Shown: in pieces, positions 1 through 12,102 of the stretch
How the letters are laid out: each line of letters begins with the position of its first letter
How positions within the stretch are numbered: position 1 is the stretch's first letter
Assembly: GCA_025765595.1 (NCBI GenBank)
Contig: JAIVFH010000031.1
Span: forward strand, 271,383 to 335,382
Source of the DNA: Obelidium mucronatum
Taxonomy: Eukaryota; Chytridiomycota; Chytridiomycetes; Chytridiales; Chytriomycetaceae
Length of the DNA: 64,000 nt
Direction: 5' to 3'
Notes under the pieces: model-generated
What the model was told of the DNA's origin: nothing
The model's database searches: none
The model's input: the letters and a program-made list of their open reading frames with translations, nothing else
Position numbers and translations under genes: made by a program

Positions 1-483
1 GATCTGTCGTTATTTTTCAGTTGAGTTTTGAAATGAGCGATAGCGCAAAGGAATATCGCAATTCTTAACCTTGTTGGATATTAATATTGGCAGGAAACGC
101 GTCGGATTGTTGGGCCTGTCAAATAATCAGTTTTCGAATGGGTAGGACATCTGAATTGAATCAGCAAACCAAAGTCCAATTGATTGCGACCGCACCACTA
201 GGCAGCGGTGATGTAACTGTAAGCGTGGCTGTAAGGTTTGCGGTAGTTGTTGCAGCTGTGAAATCCCATCCCCATAAACATCGCGATGGTTAGTTCAGGC
301 TATGACGCGGTATTCCTCGGACTCACCGCGTGCAGCTGGCGGCAGTCCGCATGCGACGGCAAGGGCAAGGGCTTGCAGAGAGCGCAACACGTGGCGCCGA
401 TGGCGGGTTTCCATTCGCGAAGTTGTTTTTGAACACGTTTATTATTTTAGTTCTATTTTCTATTTTAATAAATATTTTCCTCG
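1..483. other. 5' flank of the RNF10-like gene, no gene seen
   Basis: I see no convincing coding exon, RNA gene or repeat here. Short reading frames exist but show no family motif and overlap each other on both strands. The stretch just before 484 is AT-rich and leads directly into the GC-rich first exon of the RING-finger gene, so it probably holds that gene's promoter and 5' UTR. Confidence 0.4.
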
Positions 484-3400
484 ATGGCTCCCCCACTGGT
501 TTCTGTGGGCGCAGCCGGTGGCGCGTCTGTGGCTAGCGCGGCAGCGGCTGGCGCGGGCGCGTCCGGGTTCGGGTTCGGGGCGGGTGCGAGTTCGGGGTCT
601 AGTTCGGGGTCTGGTTCGGGGTCGGTGTCGCTGGCGGCGTCGGCGGCGGCGGCGTCGCGGTTTGGCGGCGGCGCGAGCAGCAGCAGCAACAACAACAACA
701 GCGCCGCCAGCTACGCCAACGCCAACACCAACAACTCCGGCGGCAGCGGCAGAGCCACCGCACACAAGCGCCCGTCGCAGCGCGAAAAGAAGGCGGCCGC
801 GCGACGCGCGAGCTCGAACGCCTTGAGGGGAAGCGGCGGCGGCGGCGGCGGCGGCGGCGAAGACATGGACCTGATGATCCAGGTTTGAACAACAGTGACT
901 TGTCCACCAACAAAGACGTTAGAACACAACACAACAAACCCACAATCAAAGATTGAAAACAGTCTGCTCGACTCGAATCATGCATCGCCTGGATCAGGCC
1001 ATGCTGCTACCGCCTCAAATAAGCGCGGCGAAATCTCATTGACCCATCTGATGAATTTCACCTTCCCGCCCCGGGAGGCGCCAGTGCCATCAACACCCAT
1101 TCGTAAAAAGAAGAGCTCGGTTCATATCCCTTTCAATAAGGAAAAGTTTATTAACGCAAAGTAAGTTTATCCTTTCTTGGTGTCTTGTTTTTTTTTCCTT
1201 TGCCCGTGCCACCCATTACTTACCGAACTTGACCTGAAAACAGCTATCGATTCATTCTCAAACCAGCCGCGTATAAAATGCATCTTCAAAACCCTGATAT
1301 TCCGCTTCCTTGGTCAAATATTTTCCAAGTTATTATTCCGTATCCTGTACACAAGCATCCCACTTGTCCAATTTGCTTGACACCTCCTACTGCGCCACGT
1401 GTCACTAGATGTGGTCATGTTTTTTGTTATCCATGCATTCTTCGATATCTTGATGCCGGTGGTGGACCAACCATAAATGAGTACGGAACTTGTCCTGTCT
1501 GTTTGGAATATGTTTACAGCAAAGATGTTTGTGCAGTCTCTTTTCTTGGTGTCGAAGAATGGTGTAAAAGTTTCGAAGCTCTCTTGGTTTTGATGAAGCG
1601 TGGACTGGTGATTGTCTTTTTACAATGTCTACCGCCCAAGGCGGACAGTCTCCCGCCGAAGGCGGGCTCCCGCCGAAGGCAGGTTCCTACCGTCGAAGGG
1701 GGATGTCTACCGTCGAAGGGGGATGTTTTCCGCCGAAGGCGGATTATTCTTTTTTTTTTTGACCTGTCGAAATGCCTGCTGCCGAATGCCTACCGCTGAA
1801 AGCGGTGTATTCCTTTTTTCATGTGGCCTGAGGCCGAAGGCCGTGTATTCTTTATCTCCGATCACTTAGTTTAAATTCAACCAACTTTTGCCTTTTTGTC
1901 AGCATTCAACAATCGCTCTTCCAAACACGTCTTGGACTCCGCAACATGATTCACCACCCCCGCACACTTCATTCTATCAGCCATATTCTCGACTCTTGCT
2001 TGCTTCCTTGGAGACATACACTCATCACCTGAGTCAAGACATAATCTCCCTTCAGAAAGCTATATCGGACCTTCAATCTGAAGAACGGGCCTACCGGGTA
2101 TCAGGCACAAAACTTTATATGGAACTTGCTGCCCAATCGGCTGCCGAAAAGCGTTTCGTGGAGGTGGCATTGGGGCATGTTCAAAAGGCATTCGAGGCTG
2201 CAAAGACAACTCAAAATTGGGAAATTGCCCCTGATGAGGAGTTGAACTTGGTTCCTGGCTATGTGCCTTCTGCCAACCGACACAAGAAGGGGGGGTAGCA
2301 GGAATCGTGGGGCTGGAAATCGGAGCGGTACTGGGAGGAGAGAGTCTGTCGATGGTGGAGGCCTGACGGCCGATGAAGACGAGTCTGGAAAACGAAAGAG
2401 TGGCGATGCAACAACTCCGCCAGCCAGCCGTGGCAGAGCAGGCAACGAAAGTCCTGAGCGAACGCCGCGTGCATCTCGCTCGTTGAAACATCAGCAGAAC
2501 CAACAACAGCAACACCAAGATAAAGTTAATGCCAGAACTGGTCAACCTTCAGCCGAACATTTTTACTTTTACCAGGCTCAAGATGGGCAACATATGTACT
2601 TGCACCCGCTTGATGTTAAAGTATTGAAGCATGAGTTTGGGGAGTACGATCGCTTTCCAGATTTTATTGCTGGAAAAGTGCTGCATGTCCAGGAGTCCAC
2701 CATGACTGAAGTTTGTACTAATCAAAACTCTTTTGATGGAGTATTAACCATGTTTTCGGCGTATTTTTAGGACCTTCGAAAGAAATGTAGATATTTGAGT
2801 CATTTACCCCTTTCATGTGACGTCAATTTTTGCGAATTGGACTTAAGCAGTGTTGTTTCTCCTCAAACACTTGAGTATTTTGACAGTAAGTTGGACCTAT
2901 TAAAATGCGGGGCGGATTGAAATTCTGTCCCATGTTTTAGAGGAACTGAAGCATCGATCTCAAGAACACCTTCGGAGGGAAAATGCAGAAGCAAAAGCAA
3001 ACTCTAAAGGAAAAGCGGCGGTTGTTCCAGGAAGTGCTCTTAATTCGTCCCCATCTTCGTCATTATCAGCATCCCCGATTCCAGATTGGGCAAATGCCGG
3101 AGTACCGCGCAGGGACGATGATGTATCTAGTTCTTGGGAAGATCCGTCGCTGTTTGATGCTCTGTTTCCAGCGGCAGTTCCAACGGTGTCTCATACGACA
3201 AGTGGCGCTGTCACAACCCCCACGTCAACATGGGGAGCCGGCTCTAAACAGCGACCGTCGAGTGTAGTTAGTTTTGCGAGTGTTGCAGTGAAGGGGGGTG
3301 CCGGCGGTGGGGCGGTGGGTAATTTCCGGCGCGGAAGTGGAAGTCGATTTTCAACACTGAAGCAGGACAATAGTAGCGATGATGAAGAAACTCGGGAATA

Positions 3401-3572
3401 TCGGTATGTGGAAGAAGCCTGGGCGATTGAGCTTGAGGAGACACTGATGCGTGAATCTGAAGAGACTTTTGGAGGTGACGCTTTGAACACTAGTAGCAAC
3501 TTGAGCGGCAAGGGTGGCAAGAAGAAGAAGAAGGTGCTGCTTGTTAGTAACAATGGCCGCCGAGGTTTCTAA
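484..3572 (+). CDS. RNF10/MAG2-type RING-finger E3 ubiquitin ligase (multi-exon, apparent 1-nt frameshift)
   Basis: Exons as read: 484-882, 952-1160, 1244-1607, 1903-2710, 2771-2885, 2941-3572, about 841 aa. The RING is complete: CPICLTPP, then TRCGHVFCYPCILRYL, then CPVCLEYV. It is preceded by the RNF10-type LNHLLNFTF-like segment (LTHLMNFTFPPR) and by LQNPDIPLPW. A second family block reads FYFYQAQDGQHMYLHP, followed across an intron by YLSHLPL. This layout is that of animal RNF10 and yeast Mag2, ubiquitin ligases linked to 40S ribosome and alkylation-damage responses. The first exon is Gly/Ala/Ser-rich low complexity and very GC-rich. The frame breaks once, at a run of seven G (2291-2297); six G would restore HKKGGSRNRG. 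This is probably a homopolymer error. The intron at 1608-1902 holds GC hairpins. The boundary of intron 1 (GTTTGA donor) is less certain. Confidence 0.85.
1615..1850. repeat. Cluster of GC-rich hairpin repeats inside an intron
   Basis: Within the intron 1608-1902 a short motif recurs six to eight times. Examples are CCGCCGAAGGCGG, CCCGCCGAAGGCGGG, GGCCGAAGGCC and variants with GTCGAAGGG or GCTGAAAGC. Each is an inverted repeat closing on a GAA triloop (C-GAA-G), separated by short AT or T-rich spacers. Similar GC clusters are typical of fungal mitochondrial genomes; here they sit in a nuclear protein-coding intron. Confidence 0.75.
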
Positions 3573-3617
3573 ACTTTTTGTGGTATTGGTTGAATAAACA
3601 AAAAGGTGTTGCCAAAA

Positions 3618-6600
3618 ATGGGAAATCGTGACAGGAACAAGGGCAACAGCCATCAAGGATCAACACCGCACACTCCCGAAACAACACCACAACCACAACC
3701 TCCGCCGCCTGATTTTGACGAAGTATATGGAATACAAGCGATTGCAGGCCACACGAATGCGAGCGACCCACACATGGTGGCATCTCATGGTGGGTCCTTG
3801 GACCTGGAGGCTTCTGTTCTGTCCAGCGGACCCTTCACGGCCAGTGGAACTCCACGAGGCGGTTTCTTTGGCGCGTCTGAAGCGGGCCCCGATGCAGACG
3901 AGGCTGTGGAATCAGACCACGATGAAGGGGATGTTGACCTTGGTGAACTGCCCGAGGTGGTTGTAACAGCGGACGACGAGGAAGAAATCAGAGTCGAAGA
4001 AGCGGATCTTTTATTGTCGGGAGAAGGAGCCGAGAACGCGACTGTGAAGGAGTTGCAAGATGTTTGTATTGCGTGCCCACACACTGTTGTCCCCCCCTTC
4101 ACTAAAAAAAAATTATAAAACCCTTTTACACGTGCAAACAACAGGCTATTAATGTCTCCAGACCGTTTGGACTCAAATTATGGAAGCCGGCACTCTACAA
4201 GAAGGAACGTTCCATCAACGCCCTCACCGAGTCTGCAATCCACGAAGACCCCGATGACCCTTCCCAGAAGCCAATATCGCGTTTCTTCCACCCAGGAAAT
4301 CTCATATGGCTGATTTTTTTTGGCTGGTGGGTCTCGATTGTGTATCTGGGTGTTGCCATGATTCTTTTCCCTTTTGGAGCGCTTGGGTTTTTGGGGTTAC
4401 ACTCCTTGTCGTTGGCGACTGGGTTTTTTGGATACCGACGTATTTCTACGGGTCATATTCGGCGGCAGGTGGAAGTGATGGTCTTTTCGAGGGATGAGAA
4501 TGCTGTGTTTCGGTTGCTTGCTGTTGTCTTTTTCGAGATGGAGCGTTGTTTGGAGTATCTGTTGGTAAGACCCGTCATCTTCTCTTTCATTGTTTTGCTG
4601 CTTCCTAAACGGTTTCATTTGGCGTTAGTTGATGGTCAACTTTAGTTGGTACATGTTTTGGCCGTTTGGAAAGTTCATCATCAAGAAACGTCGCCCAACT
4701 CGGCACTTTATTGCAGTACCCATCGCTTCTCCTGTACAAATTGTTGGAGATGGGTCATTGGAGTCCACTGGCCTGCTGTCACACTTTGCTACAGGTGGAA
4801 CTTCATCTACAGCCATGAATGTACAAATCCACTCAGACGTGGAATCGGAATTTGATGCAGCCTCCATCATTTGGAATGAAGAAGATACGGATTCTGAAGA
4901 CAGCGACGCGGATTCAGTTCATACTTCAGCTTCAGCTGCAGAGGGGCATTCTTCAGATGGAACAGAGGTTCCCCAATGCCGAGTGAGTAGCAGATCAAGA
5001 GGAACGCGACCATCAGCACCAGTAACTCCTCCTACTCCTTTTACGTTAAAATCGGTTCTCGAAATCGCTAAGGATGTTTGGGGAAAGATTCGGGAGTCTG
5101 GGCCTGCCGGTTTCTTTTTCAGATTGTTGGCGTTTCTTGTTTTAGGACCTGTTCACTTGGTTGTCTGTGTTATTTGTTACTTGGGTGTGTTTAGTTTGCC
5201 CATGGCGAGGTTGAGTTATGCAGTGTTCAGTCGTCTGACGAAACGGAGACCGTTGGCTGTGCGTGCGTGTTGGGGGGAGAGTCGGAAGGCGTTTGGACTC
5301 ACTGGACGTGGGGAGAACGCGACTGTTTCTACGAATAAGGAGTTTAAGATTATTCTGTGTACGAATCATGCTTTTGGATCAAGATATTACAAGGTAAAAT
5401 TCGATATTTGCTGTTTCGGGTTTTAATACTCATCACAAAAAATGCAAGTTTACCATTGATGGTATCAACATAATTATCCTGAATTTGAACGCGGTTGTTG
5501 TGTTTACGCTGGTTAATTTCTACTTTATTGGACCCATGACGGATCATTCTGGCATTGGTTCATACGGTGTAACTTTCTTGAGTGCATTGCTTTCAGTGAT
5601 TCCTTTGGCGTATATGATTGGAATGGCGGTTTCTTCCATTACTGCACAGACGGGGTCTCTTGCCCTTGGAGCTGTTGTAAATGCCACATTTGGTTCCATT
5701 GTTGAAATTCTTCTCTACTGCCTTGCGTTGATGCAAGGAAAAACAAAGATGGTGGAAGGTTCAATTATTGGAAGTTTTATGGCGGGTTTATTGGCCCTTC
5801 CTGGTGTGAGTATGTTTTTTGGTGGGCTGATGCGAAAGGAGCAGAAGTTTAATGCAAAAGCGGCTGGGGTTACGAGTACTTTGCTGATTATGGCGATTCT
5901 GGGAGCTTTTGGGCCAACGTTTTTTCAAGGAGTGTATGGTACTTTTGAGTTGCAGTGTGTGGATTGTCCGACTGGTTCTGGTGGAGGTGGGTTTTTTTGT
6001 TTTGTTTTTTTTAAATGATGTTGACATTCTTGGTTCAGATTTCCCAAGAAATCCATTGAACTGTCGGCAATGTAGAAACCATCAACCACATCCTACAGAG
6101 GATCCAATATACATCGGACACACTCGGCCTTTAATGTATATCTGCGCCACTGTCTTGATTTTGATGTATGCGATCGGGTTATTGTTTACACTTCGAACCC
6201 ATTCCAAGAATATTTATCCCACGGAGCCCAAAAAGAAACGAGTAAGTTGATTGAGCTGGGGGATGTGTCCGATTATACTGATCTTTCTGTATTTTAGCAA
6301 TTCCGATTTAGTAGTGTTTATGGTCTACGCAGTGAGCGGCTGGGTCCCAGCGCTGTTCCTATCACACCACTTGGTGCATCAGTCATGTCTTTGACCCTTC
6401 CTTCCCCTGCCTTACATCCACATCCTGGACTTGGAACACTTCCAACCAACCAAACGAACCGACCCCGAATGCCATCCGCCCCAAAATCTCCCCGCGAATC
6501 TTCACGCCATAATTACACGCGACCCGCTAATTCTGGACTGGGGCTTTCGCATATCTCGCCCCTCATCCAGCCGGCCCCAAGCAGCCCTGCGTCTTATGGA

Positions 6601-7927
6601 AGCAATCAACAAGTCATCACCACCAAAATAAATTCCAAGAAATCGAATCGAGGATCAAGGAATATGGCGGCTCAATTCAGCAGCAACAACAACAACAACA
6701 GCAGCAGCGTTGTTATTGATTCATGGGGGCAACAAGCCAATGTTTCAACAGGCGTAGGACCGGTTGGTGCGGTAAGCGCGCGGGCACAGAATCGCTATAG
6801 TAGTACGAGTAATGACTTTGCATCAACCGATGACGACGCAACATCTGACAGTGATGATGAGAGTGTTGGAAATATGATGGAAAGTATGATGAGCACGACT
6901 TCGAAAGCATCAGCGGGTGGTGGAGGAGCCGGTTTAAGAGATCGAAAAGGAAAAGGAAAGGTGGTTGGCATTCTTAGCAACTCTGGGGGTGGTGGCGGTG
7001 GTTCTGGAGCTGTAAGGCATGTCTCAGGGATCTCAACGGGTGAAGGATCTGTTCACGATGGAGCACAGGCAGTAGGTAGAAATTCCAGTGAAAACAAGAA
7101 GGGCGGGCATCACGGAAGTGGTGATGCCGGAGGTCACGGTGGGCACGATCATCCTAATTGGTCTGCCAAGAAAAGTACAGCGGTGTTGCTATTGGCAACT
7201 TTGTTTTTCAGCTTAATTGCGGAAGTGTTGATCGATTGTGTGGATAATGTTATTGATACTGAGGGAGGTGGGCACGATGGAAAGTGGGTTGTTGATGAGA
7301 AAATCTTAGGATTAACATTGTTTGCTCTTGTTCCAACTGTGACGGAATTTTGTAAGTATTTTGAAATCTGGGAAACTAAAACAATTAATGCTGAATCTTT
7401 TCAGATAACGCAATCGCATTTGCTCGTCAAGGGAACATTGCATTGTCCCTTGAAATTGGGTCGGCATATACTATTCAGGTGGCTCTCCTTCAAATTCCGA
7501 CTTTGGTCGCGTTTTCAACTTTTTGGCGTAAATATGGAAGCCCGATGCCTTCGCCTCACGACGCTAATGCTTCGAGTTTCGGCTTTGACGCCAAAGTACC
7601 TTTTCGATATTTTTGGCGTGTGTATGAAGCTTATGCAACTGGACCGAATCAATACGTTCTTTTAGACTTGCCAAAAAATAAGGTTTGTGTTGAGGAAAGC
7701 AACTTAACCTGATTTTTTTGGTTAACAATTTGTTTCTTAAGGATACCTTTACACTTGTGTTCCCTCGATGGGATGTTATCTCTGTCCTGTTTGGTGTGTT
7801 CACGGTCACATATCTCTACATTGAAGGCAAGAGTAACTACTTCAAGGGAGCAATGCTGTTGTTAGCCTATGGAGTTCTCATGACGGCATTTGGGTATGCG
7901 CCGCCCGAATTGAGTATGGATTCTTGA
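3618..7927 (+). CDS. VNX1/CAX-family vacuolar cation/H+ exchanger
   Basis: Eight exons: 3618-4061, 4145-4564, 4629-5393, 5449-5986, 6039-6241, 6298-7351, 7405-7682, 7742-7927, giving 1,295 aa with no frame error. After an acidic, low-complexity N-terminus comes the VNX1 signature INVSRPFGLKLWKPALYKK, then a membrane region. The exchanger core follows: YYKFTIDGINIIILNLN, then the first alpha repeat LGAVVNATFGSIVEILLY, and EQKFNAKAAGVTSTLLIM. A long disordered loop (about 6385-7140, Ser/Gly/Asn-rich with a His/Gly stretch) precedes the second repeat, TEFYNAIAFARQGNIALSLE then IGSAYTIQVALLQIP. It ends with TFTLVFPRWDVISVLFGVF. Yeast Vnx1 exchanges K+, Na+ or Ca2+ for protons at the vacuole. The start ATG is the first in frame after the RNF10-like gene, 46 bp away. 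Confidence 0.88.
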
Positions 7928-8061
7928 CGTGCTTTTTGCTTTCGATACTTGTTGCTTCATGCTTTTTTGCTTCGTTTATCTTTCGATGCATATTCAAATT
8001 TCATAGCATTTCATTGCACATCATTTCTGATCAGTTTTGAAAACTATTGTGATTCTTCAAC

Positions 8062-8901
8062 ATGAATCCTGACATACAAGGATGGCCGGAAAGCTATTTG
8101 GAAGATATGAATCTTCATGTCCGCCACGCTTCCGAGAAAAGCGAGGTCTTTCCAAGCGACTTCTCTAACTCTTCCGCAATGGACAATGAGTTGATGAAGG
8201 GATACCAGGCTGCAGTGAGAGCGGTTGTGTCGGGCAGAATCTCCCCAGAAACAGAAAATCCCTCCAATCCAGTACCCTTAAACCGATCTAGGTTTGTGGG
8301 GGCACTTGCGCGATTATGTCGGCATTGGCGACGTGGTCCGTTGACGAAGATAATGTACAAGTCTGTGGTCGAAATGATTTGGGACTTCTTCAAGACCACT
8401 CACCCAAAGTCGGCTATGCTAACTGGCGGCCTACTGGCGCTGAACTATAAAGAAGACTGGAAAAGTGGTTCTACATTCAAGGTGGACTATGCGATTGTGG
8501 ATAAGGACAGCGGCAAGATGTGTATGGTGTTTATGTGCCTCGAAGCAACAGAAGGAGGTGAAAGACAGGTGGAGGATATGAAGCGCAAGATGGTGCTTGC
8601 CTTGTTGGCTGCTTCTCGCTATAATAGTCGAAAGGAGGTTTCCGAAACTGTATATGGAGTGCTTTTGTTGGGGCCGGAATACATTGTCTACGAATGCAAA
8701 CTCAATGAAGTAGTTGTGAGGAGTATTTTGGAGAATGCAGAAACGCCAGACGGAACACCAGCAGTGATCACTGCTGTTGACTCAATACCAGAAGAAAAGA
8801 GAACAAATTTTGAGATACGCTCATCGTTGTTTATCATTTGGGAGGAACCATGGTTGGACTTGATTTCTATGGCTGTCGTGATGGCAGGAAGATGTGATTG
8901 A
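8062..8901 (+). CDS. Orphan intronless gene, 279 aa, function unknown
   Basis: A single uninterrupted frame starts with ATG after AT-rich DNA and stops at TGA. I do not recognise the family. Residues 130-230 alternate hydrophobic strands with charged turns: FKVDYAIVDKDSGKMCMVFM, CLEATEGG, then VYGVLLLGPEYIVYEC. A D-(x)n-E pattern across two strands is loosely reminiscent of PD-(D/E)XK or Crinkler-type nuclease folds. I cannot assign a catalytic set, so this is only a hint. There is no signal peptide or membrane segment. Codon usage and lack of introns differ from neighbouring multi-exon genes, which could mean lineage-specific expansion or transfer. Length and a clean frame argue that it is real. 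Confidence 0.6.
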   Translation: MNPDIQGWPESYLEDMNLHVRHASEKSEVFPSDFSNSSAMDNELMKGYQAAVRAVVSGRISPETENPSNPVPLNRSRFVGALARLCRHWRRGPLTKIMYKSVVEMIWDFFKTTHPKSAMLTGGLLALNYKEDWKSGSTFKVDYAIVDKDSGKMCMVFMCLEATEGGERQVEDMKRKMVLALLAASRYNSRKEVSETVYGVLLLGPEYIVYECKLNEVVVRSILENAETPDGTPAVITAVDSIPEEKRTNFEIRSSLFIIWEEPWLDLISMAVVMAGRCD

Positions 8902-9031
8902 TACAATGAAACTGTGATACACTGCTCCTTTTCAATTCAATTGGATACTTGACACATGTTTTGAGGCATCACTGAGTTTTTTATTTTCAATGCATCTTCA
9001 ATACCATTGCACTTCGATTTAATTGGGGTTG

Positions 9032-11109
9032 TTAAGTAGTTGACTTTCTGATGCTTTGTGTTGCATTTTGATTTTGCTGATAGATTCTAAGAGCGTTCTT
9101 TCGCTCCATGGCAAGTAGCCGTTTGGCAATCTGTATCCAAGTATCACTTTGTGATCTAGGAAACAGTGCATTCTTTTTAGCATCCCACACATATCTGTGC
9201 AATTAGAATAATCAAACACTCAACTGAATTTCCGACCGCAAATCTTTTTCATCATCGGATATCATTTCGATATCAGAAGAATCTCGAAGAAGGTTCATGT
9301 TGAATGACATAATCTCTTGTGTGAGTTGAAGAAACTCATGGTCCCAAGCTTCTGTCGGTTTTTCTTTTCCACTCTTTACCAAGAGATGCACCATCCAGCT
9401 AATCATGGCTGTATGCAGTTTATGGTTTTCCTCATTTCTTACATCTGTGTCTGTGTTCATTTGATCCAGGATACGAGAGACCCAATTCTCTACATGAAGT
9501 GGCACTTTCTGCTGTTCCTTTTCGCAAGTGTTTGTAAGGGTTTCGGTTAAAGTAACAATTTGCTCAGTCCAATGCACTAAAGCTTCTTTGAGTTGAGTTC
9601 TTTCGGTGACTGGGAGGGGTTTGTCAAAGTCTCTAGCACTGTAAGCAGTGTATCTGGGAATAATTCGATACTGTTAAATACTATCAAGTGGCTTTGATCA
9701 GACGTTATTATTAATTTTTTTTATACCTGTCCTCCAATTGGTTTTGGAGGCCTATGACGAGACTCGCAATACCTTCCTCTCCGGAAATTCGGAGCTCCAG
9801 CTTTGTAAGCCACTCTTCAATTTCCAGGCCAATTTTGGCAAGAACATCTGTTAGAGGAACGTAGTCTTTGCTGTTTGTATTCTTTTCGTTGCGATGAAGG
9901 AGCTTTCCTCCTCCTTCCAACCATTGTTCCGCAATTTTACGAATGACTGTAATTTCTTCATGAACAACCAAGTCGCTGTCACTCGTGAATCGAACTGCCA
10001 CAGATGTGATGTGTTCAACCCATTTCATCAGGTGCTCACTTAAAGTTTTGACATCAAATAGGTGAAATTGCTTCAACATTGGATGTTCAGCCTCAATTAC
10101 ATCTTTGGGTTCATTGACTGTGAGATTTTTGAGGACCAGTTTCATACTTCTTTGTATTTTGGTGAGAGTGTCGATATTTTGGTGATCGGCATCAATGACA
10201 GTTTGCGACAGCGTGAGGACTTTATAACGCCATTCATCGATTTTCTGTTCAATAGCTGTCATTTCCGTGTCGTTTGTGTTGCTGATGATGACAATCATAT
10301 GATTAGAAGAACGGAGACGACTGTTTTCAGTTTTCTGAAGTTGCGCCAGATCCACCATTCCATGCTCGTGGCCGATTCGAAGGGCAAGGTTTTGAGCCGC
10401 TTCAATCCACATTTTCTTTTCCTGCTCTGAAGCCCGAACTCCCTCTTCCAACCGTTCGCGTTGCATTTTATATAGTTTATGATACTCTTCCAAAATTTCG
10501 TCCGTGTTATCGCTTTGCGTGAGTACGGATATCAGCTTCTCCTGCGCTTCTTGCGCTTGCTTTGTTACTTCAATGTCATGTTTTCGTACAATGTCAAGTT
10601 CAGACCAAAGGTCTCCTACAGTTTCTTTGCTTCGCATAAGCTCTTCGCTCAATCGCCGGTTCAGCTTTCGTTGAGCGACTAGTTCCGTGTGTAGGTGCTT
10701 GACGTGTTTGGGAATTTTCGTGAACATGTGGCCATAGCGGCGACGGATTTCGGCAAGGACTTCTCCTCGCTCGAGCATATTGATTGTTACTTGGCGGATT
10801 AGCTCTTGAAAGACGGTGTCGTAGATTTTCTGTTCTTCTTGAATCATTGCCAGGAACGCGTGCATATCTTCAGAAATGGGAAAGTTTGTATAAGAAGGAA
10901 TGAAGGAAGAGCAAAAAAAAATTGGGGAGATATTTCTAGTTTATCTTTTACCGGTTGGATAATCCTTGTCTGTACTGCAACCAATATCGTTCAACAGTGC
11001 AATCATTGTGTGCTTCAACAAGGCGACTTCTTTACGTGTCGTTGGTTTGAGGGAGAGGTGTAGTTGGGATTTTATTTCGTCATCGTCAAGCGGGTGGTGT
11101 GGAGCTTCC

Positions 11110-11147
<38 letters not shown>

Positions 11148-11758
11148 CGTTAGATGTTGAAAATCATGGTGTGGTTATGTTTTATTTCCCTCACCTCCTT
11201 TTTCGGCATCACCATACTCAATTCTTCGGGTTGAATATTATTTTGATGTCCTGGATTTGGGCTTGACTGCCGCTGGCCATCATTTCCTGGGGTTTCATAC
11301 AAGAACATAAGGTCATGTGGCTTGGTTGGTACAGGTTCTTTCGGTGCAGCGAGATGCGCTACGCGTTTTGCAGTTTCAGCGTGAACAAAAGCTGGTGCTG
11401 GGGCAGTTTGGGTAGGCAGAATCGTTGTTTTCGTGCGTTGTTGTTGCGGTGGTGCTGGTTGCGGTTGATGTGGGGGCGTTCGAAGTGGAGGCTGTTGTTG
11501 AGACTGTTCAAGTTGAAATACATCTGAAGAGCTTTGGAATGAAGGGAGTGGATCGAGTTGTTTTTGGTTGTTGAACCCTTTTGTACGTGTGGATAGCTTT
11601 TGTGGGGGCAGTTGCGATCGAGGGATGTTCTGCTGTTGCTGAGGAGGCGGCGCCGGCGGCGCAGATGGATTTAGATTAGATTGTGAGGATGTAGCGGCGG
11701 GACCGCGTTCTTTTTCAGCGAGTTTCTTTACTTGCCCGAGAAGTTGTGTTGGAATCAT
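9032..11758 (-). CDS. AXDND1-like axonemal dynein light-chain domain coiled-coil protein
   Basis: Exons on the minus strand: 11758-11195, 11108-10952, 10867-9727, 9653-9237, 9194-9032, about 813 aa in frame. The diagnostic block is EEQKIYDTVFQELIRQVTIN followed by ERGEVLAEIRRRYGHMF and FTKIPKHVKHLHTELV. This matches the axonemal dynein light chain domain found in AXDND1 and the p28-type inner-arm dynein light chain. Long heptad-rich helices follow. The N-terminus is a Pro/Gln-rich low-complexity region followed by LMFLYETPG. Such proteins occur only in organisms with motile cilia, so the gene supports a zoosporic fungus. The last intron (9195-9236, donor GTCGGA) is inferred from frame and is the weakest part; other ends in another frame are possible. 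The intron at 11109-11194 contains a poly-T tract. Confidence 0.8.
11116..11148. repeat. Poly(T) tract of about 30 nt in an AXDND1-like intron
   Basis: A nearly pure T run on the plus strand (poly-A on the coding strand) lies between exons 1 and 2 of the minus-strand gene. A second, shorter T run is at 11761-11789, just upstream of its start codon. Confidence 0.85.
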
Positions 11759-12102
11759 TCCTTTTTTTTTTCTTTTTTTTTTTTTTTTTCGGGATTGTCA
11801 AAAACAAACGTCTCAAAACGTTTTCTTTAATTTTAATAATAATATAATCGACGCAAAATCGAGCAATACTATTCCTTGATCTGTTGTGATTTGAATCAAA
11901 AAAAGAAATTGTTGCATCAGATTCATACTATGGGTATCGATTCCGATCAAGCAGACGCGGGTTTGACTGTGTTGAACCACACAACGGCAAGGGATGAGCA
12001 TTGAAAGTTACAACTTGCAGAGCAATAAGCGACGATATTTCGGCAATCTTTTGTCATCCATCATCCTTCATCATCCAGCAAGAAAGGAAAGAAAAAAAAA
12101 GA
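11759..12102. other. Divergent intergenic region, likely shared promoter
   Basis: These 344 bp separate the starts of the AXDND1-like gene (-) and the amino-acid transporter (+). The sequence is AT-rich with a T-run next to the minus-strand start and an A-rich stretch next to the plus-strand start. No gene or repeat unit is visible. Confidence 0.5.

Noticed and set aside
460..985. Several long overlapping frames on both strands in the GC-rich block
   Set aside because: They are low-complexity Arg/Ala/Pro shadows of the first RNF10-like exon; the plus-strand frame at 484 alone connects by splicing to the RING-finger exons.
9019..9219. A 66-aa alternative C-terminus for the AXDND1-like protein
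   Set aside because: Another frame of the same exon (ending at 9032) keeps phase with exon 4 and makes the whole model a codon multiple, and its sequence is more helix-like.
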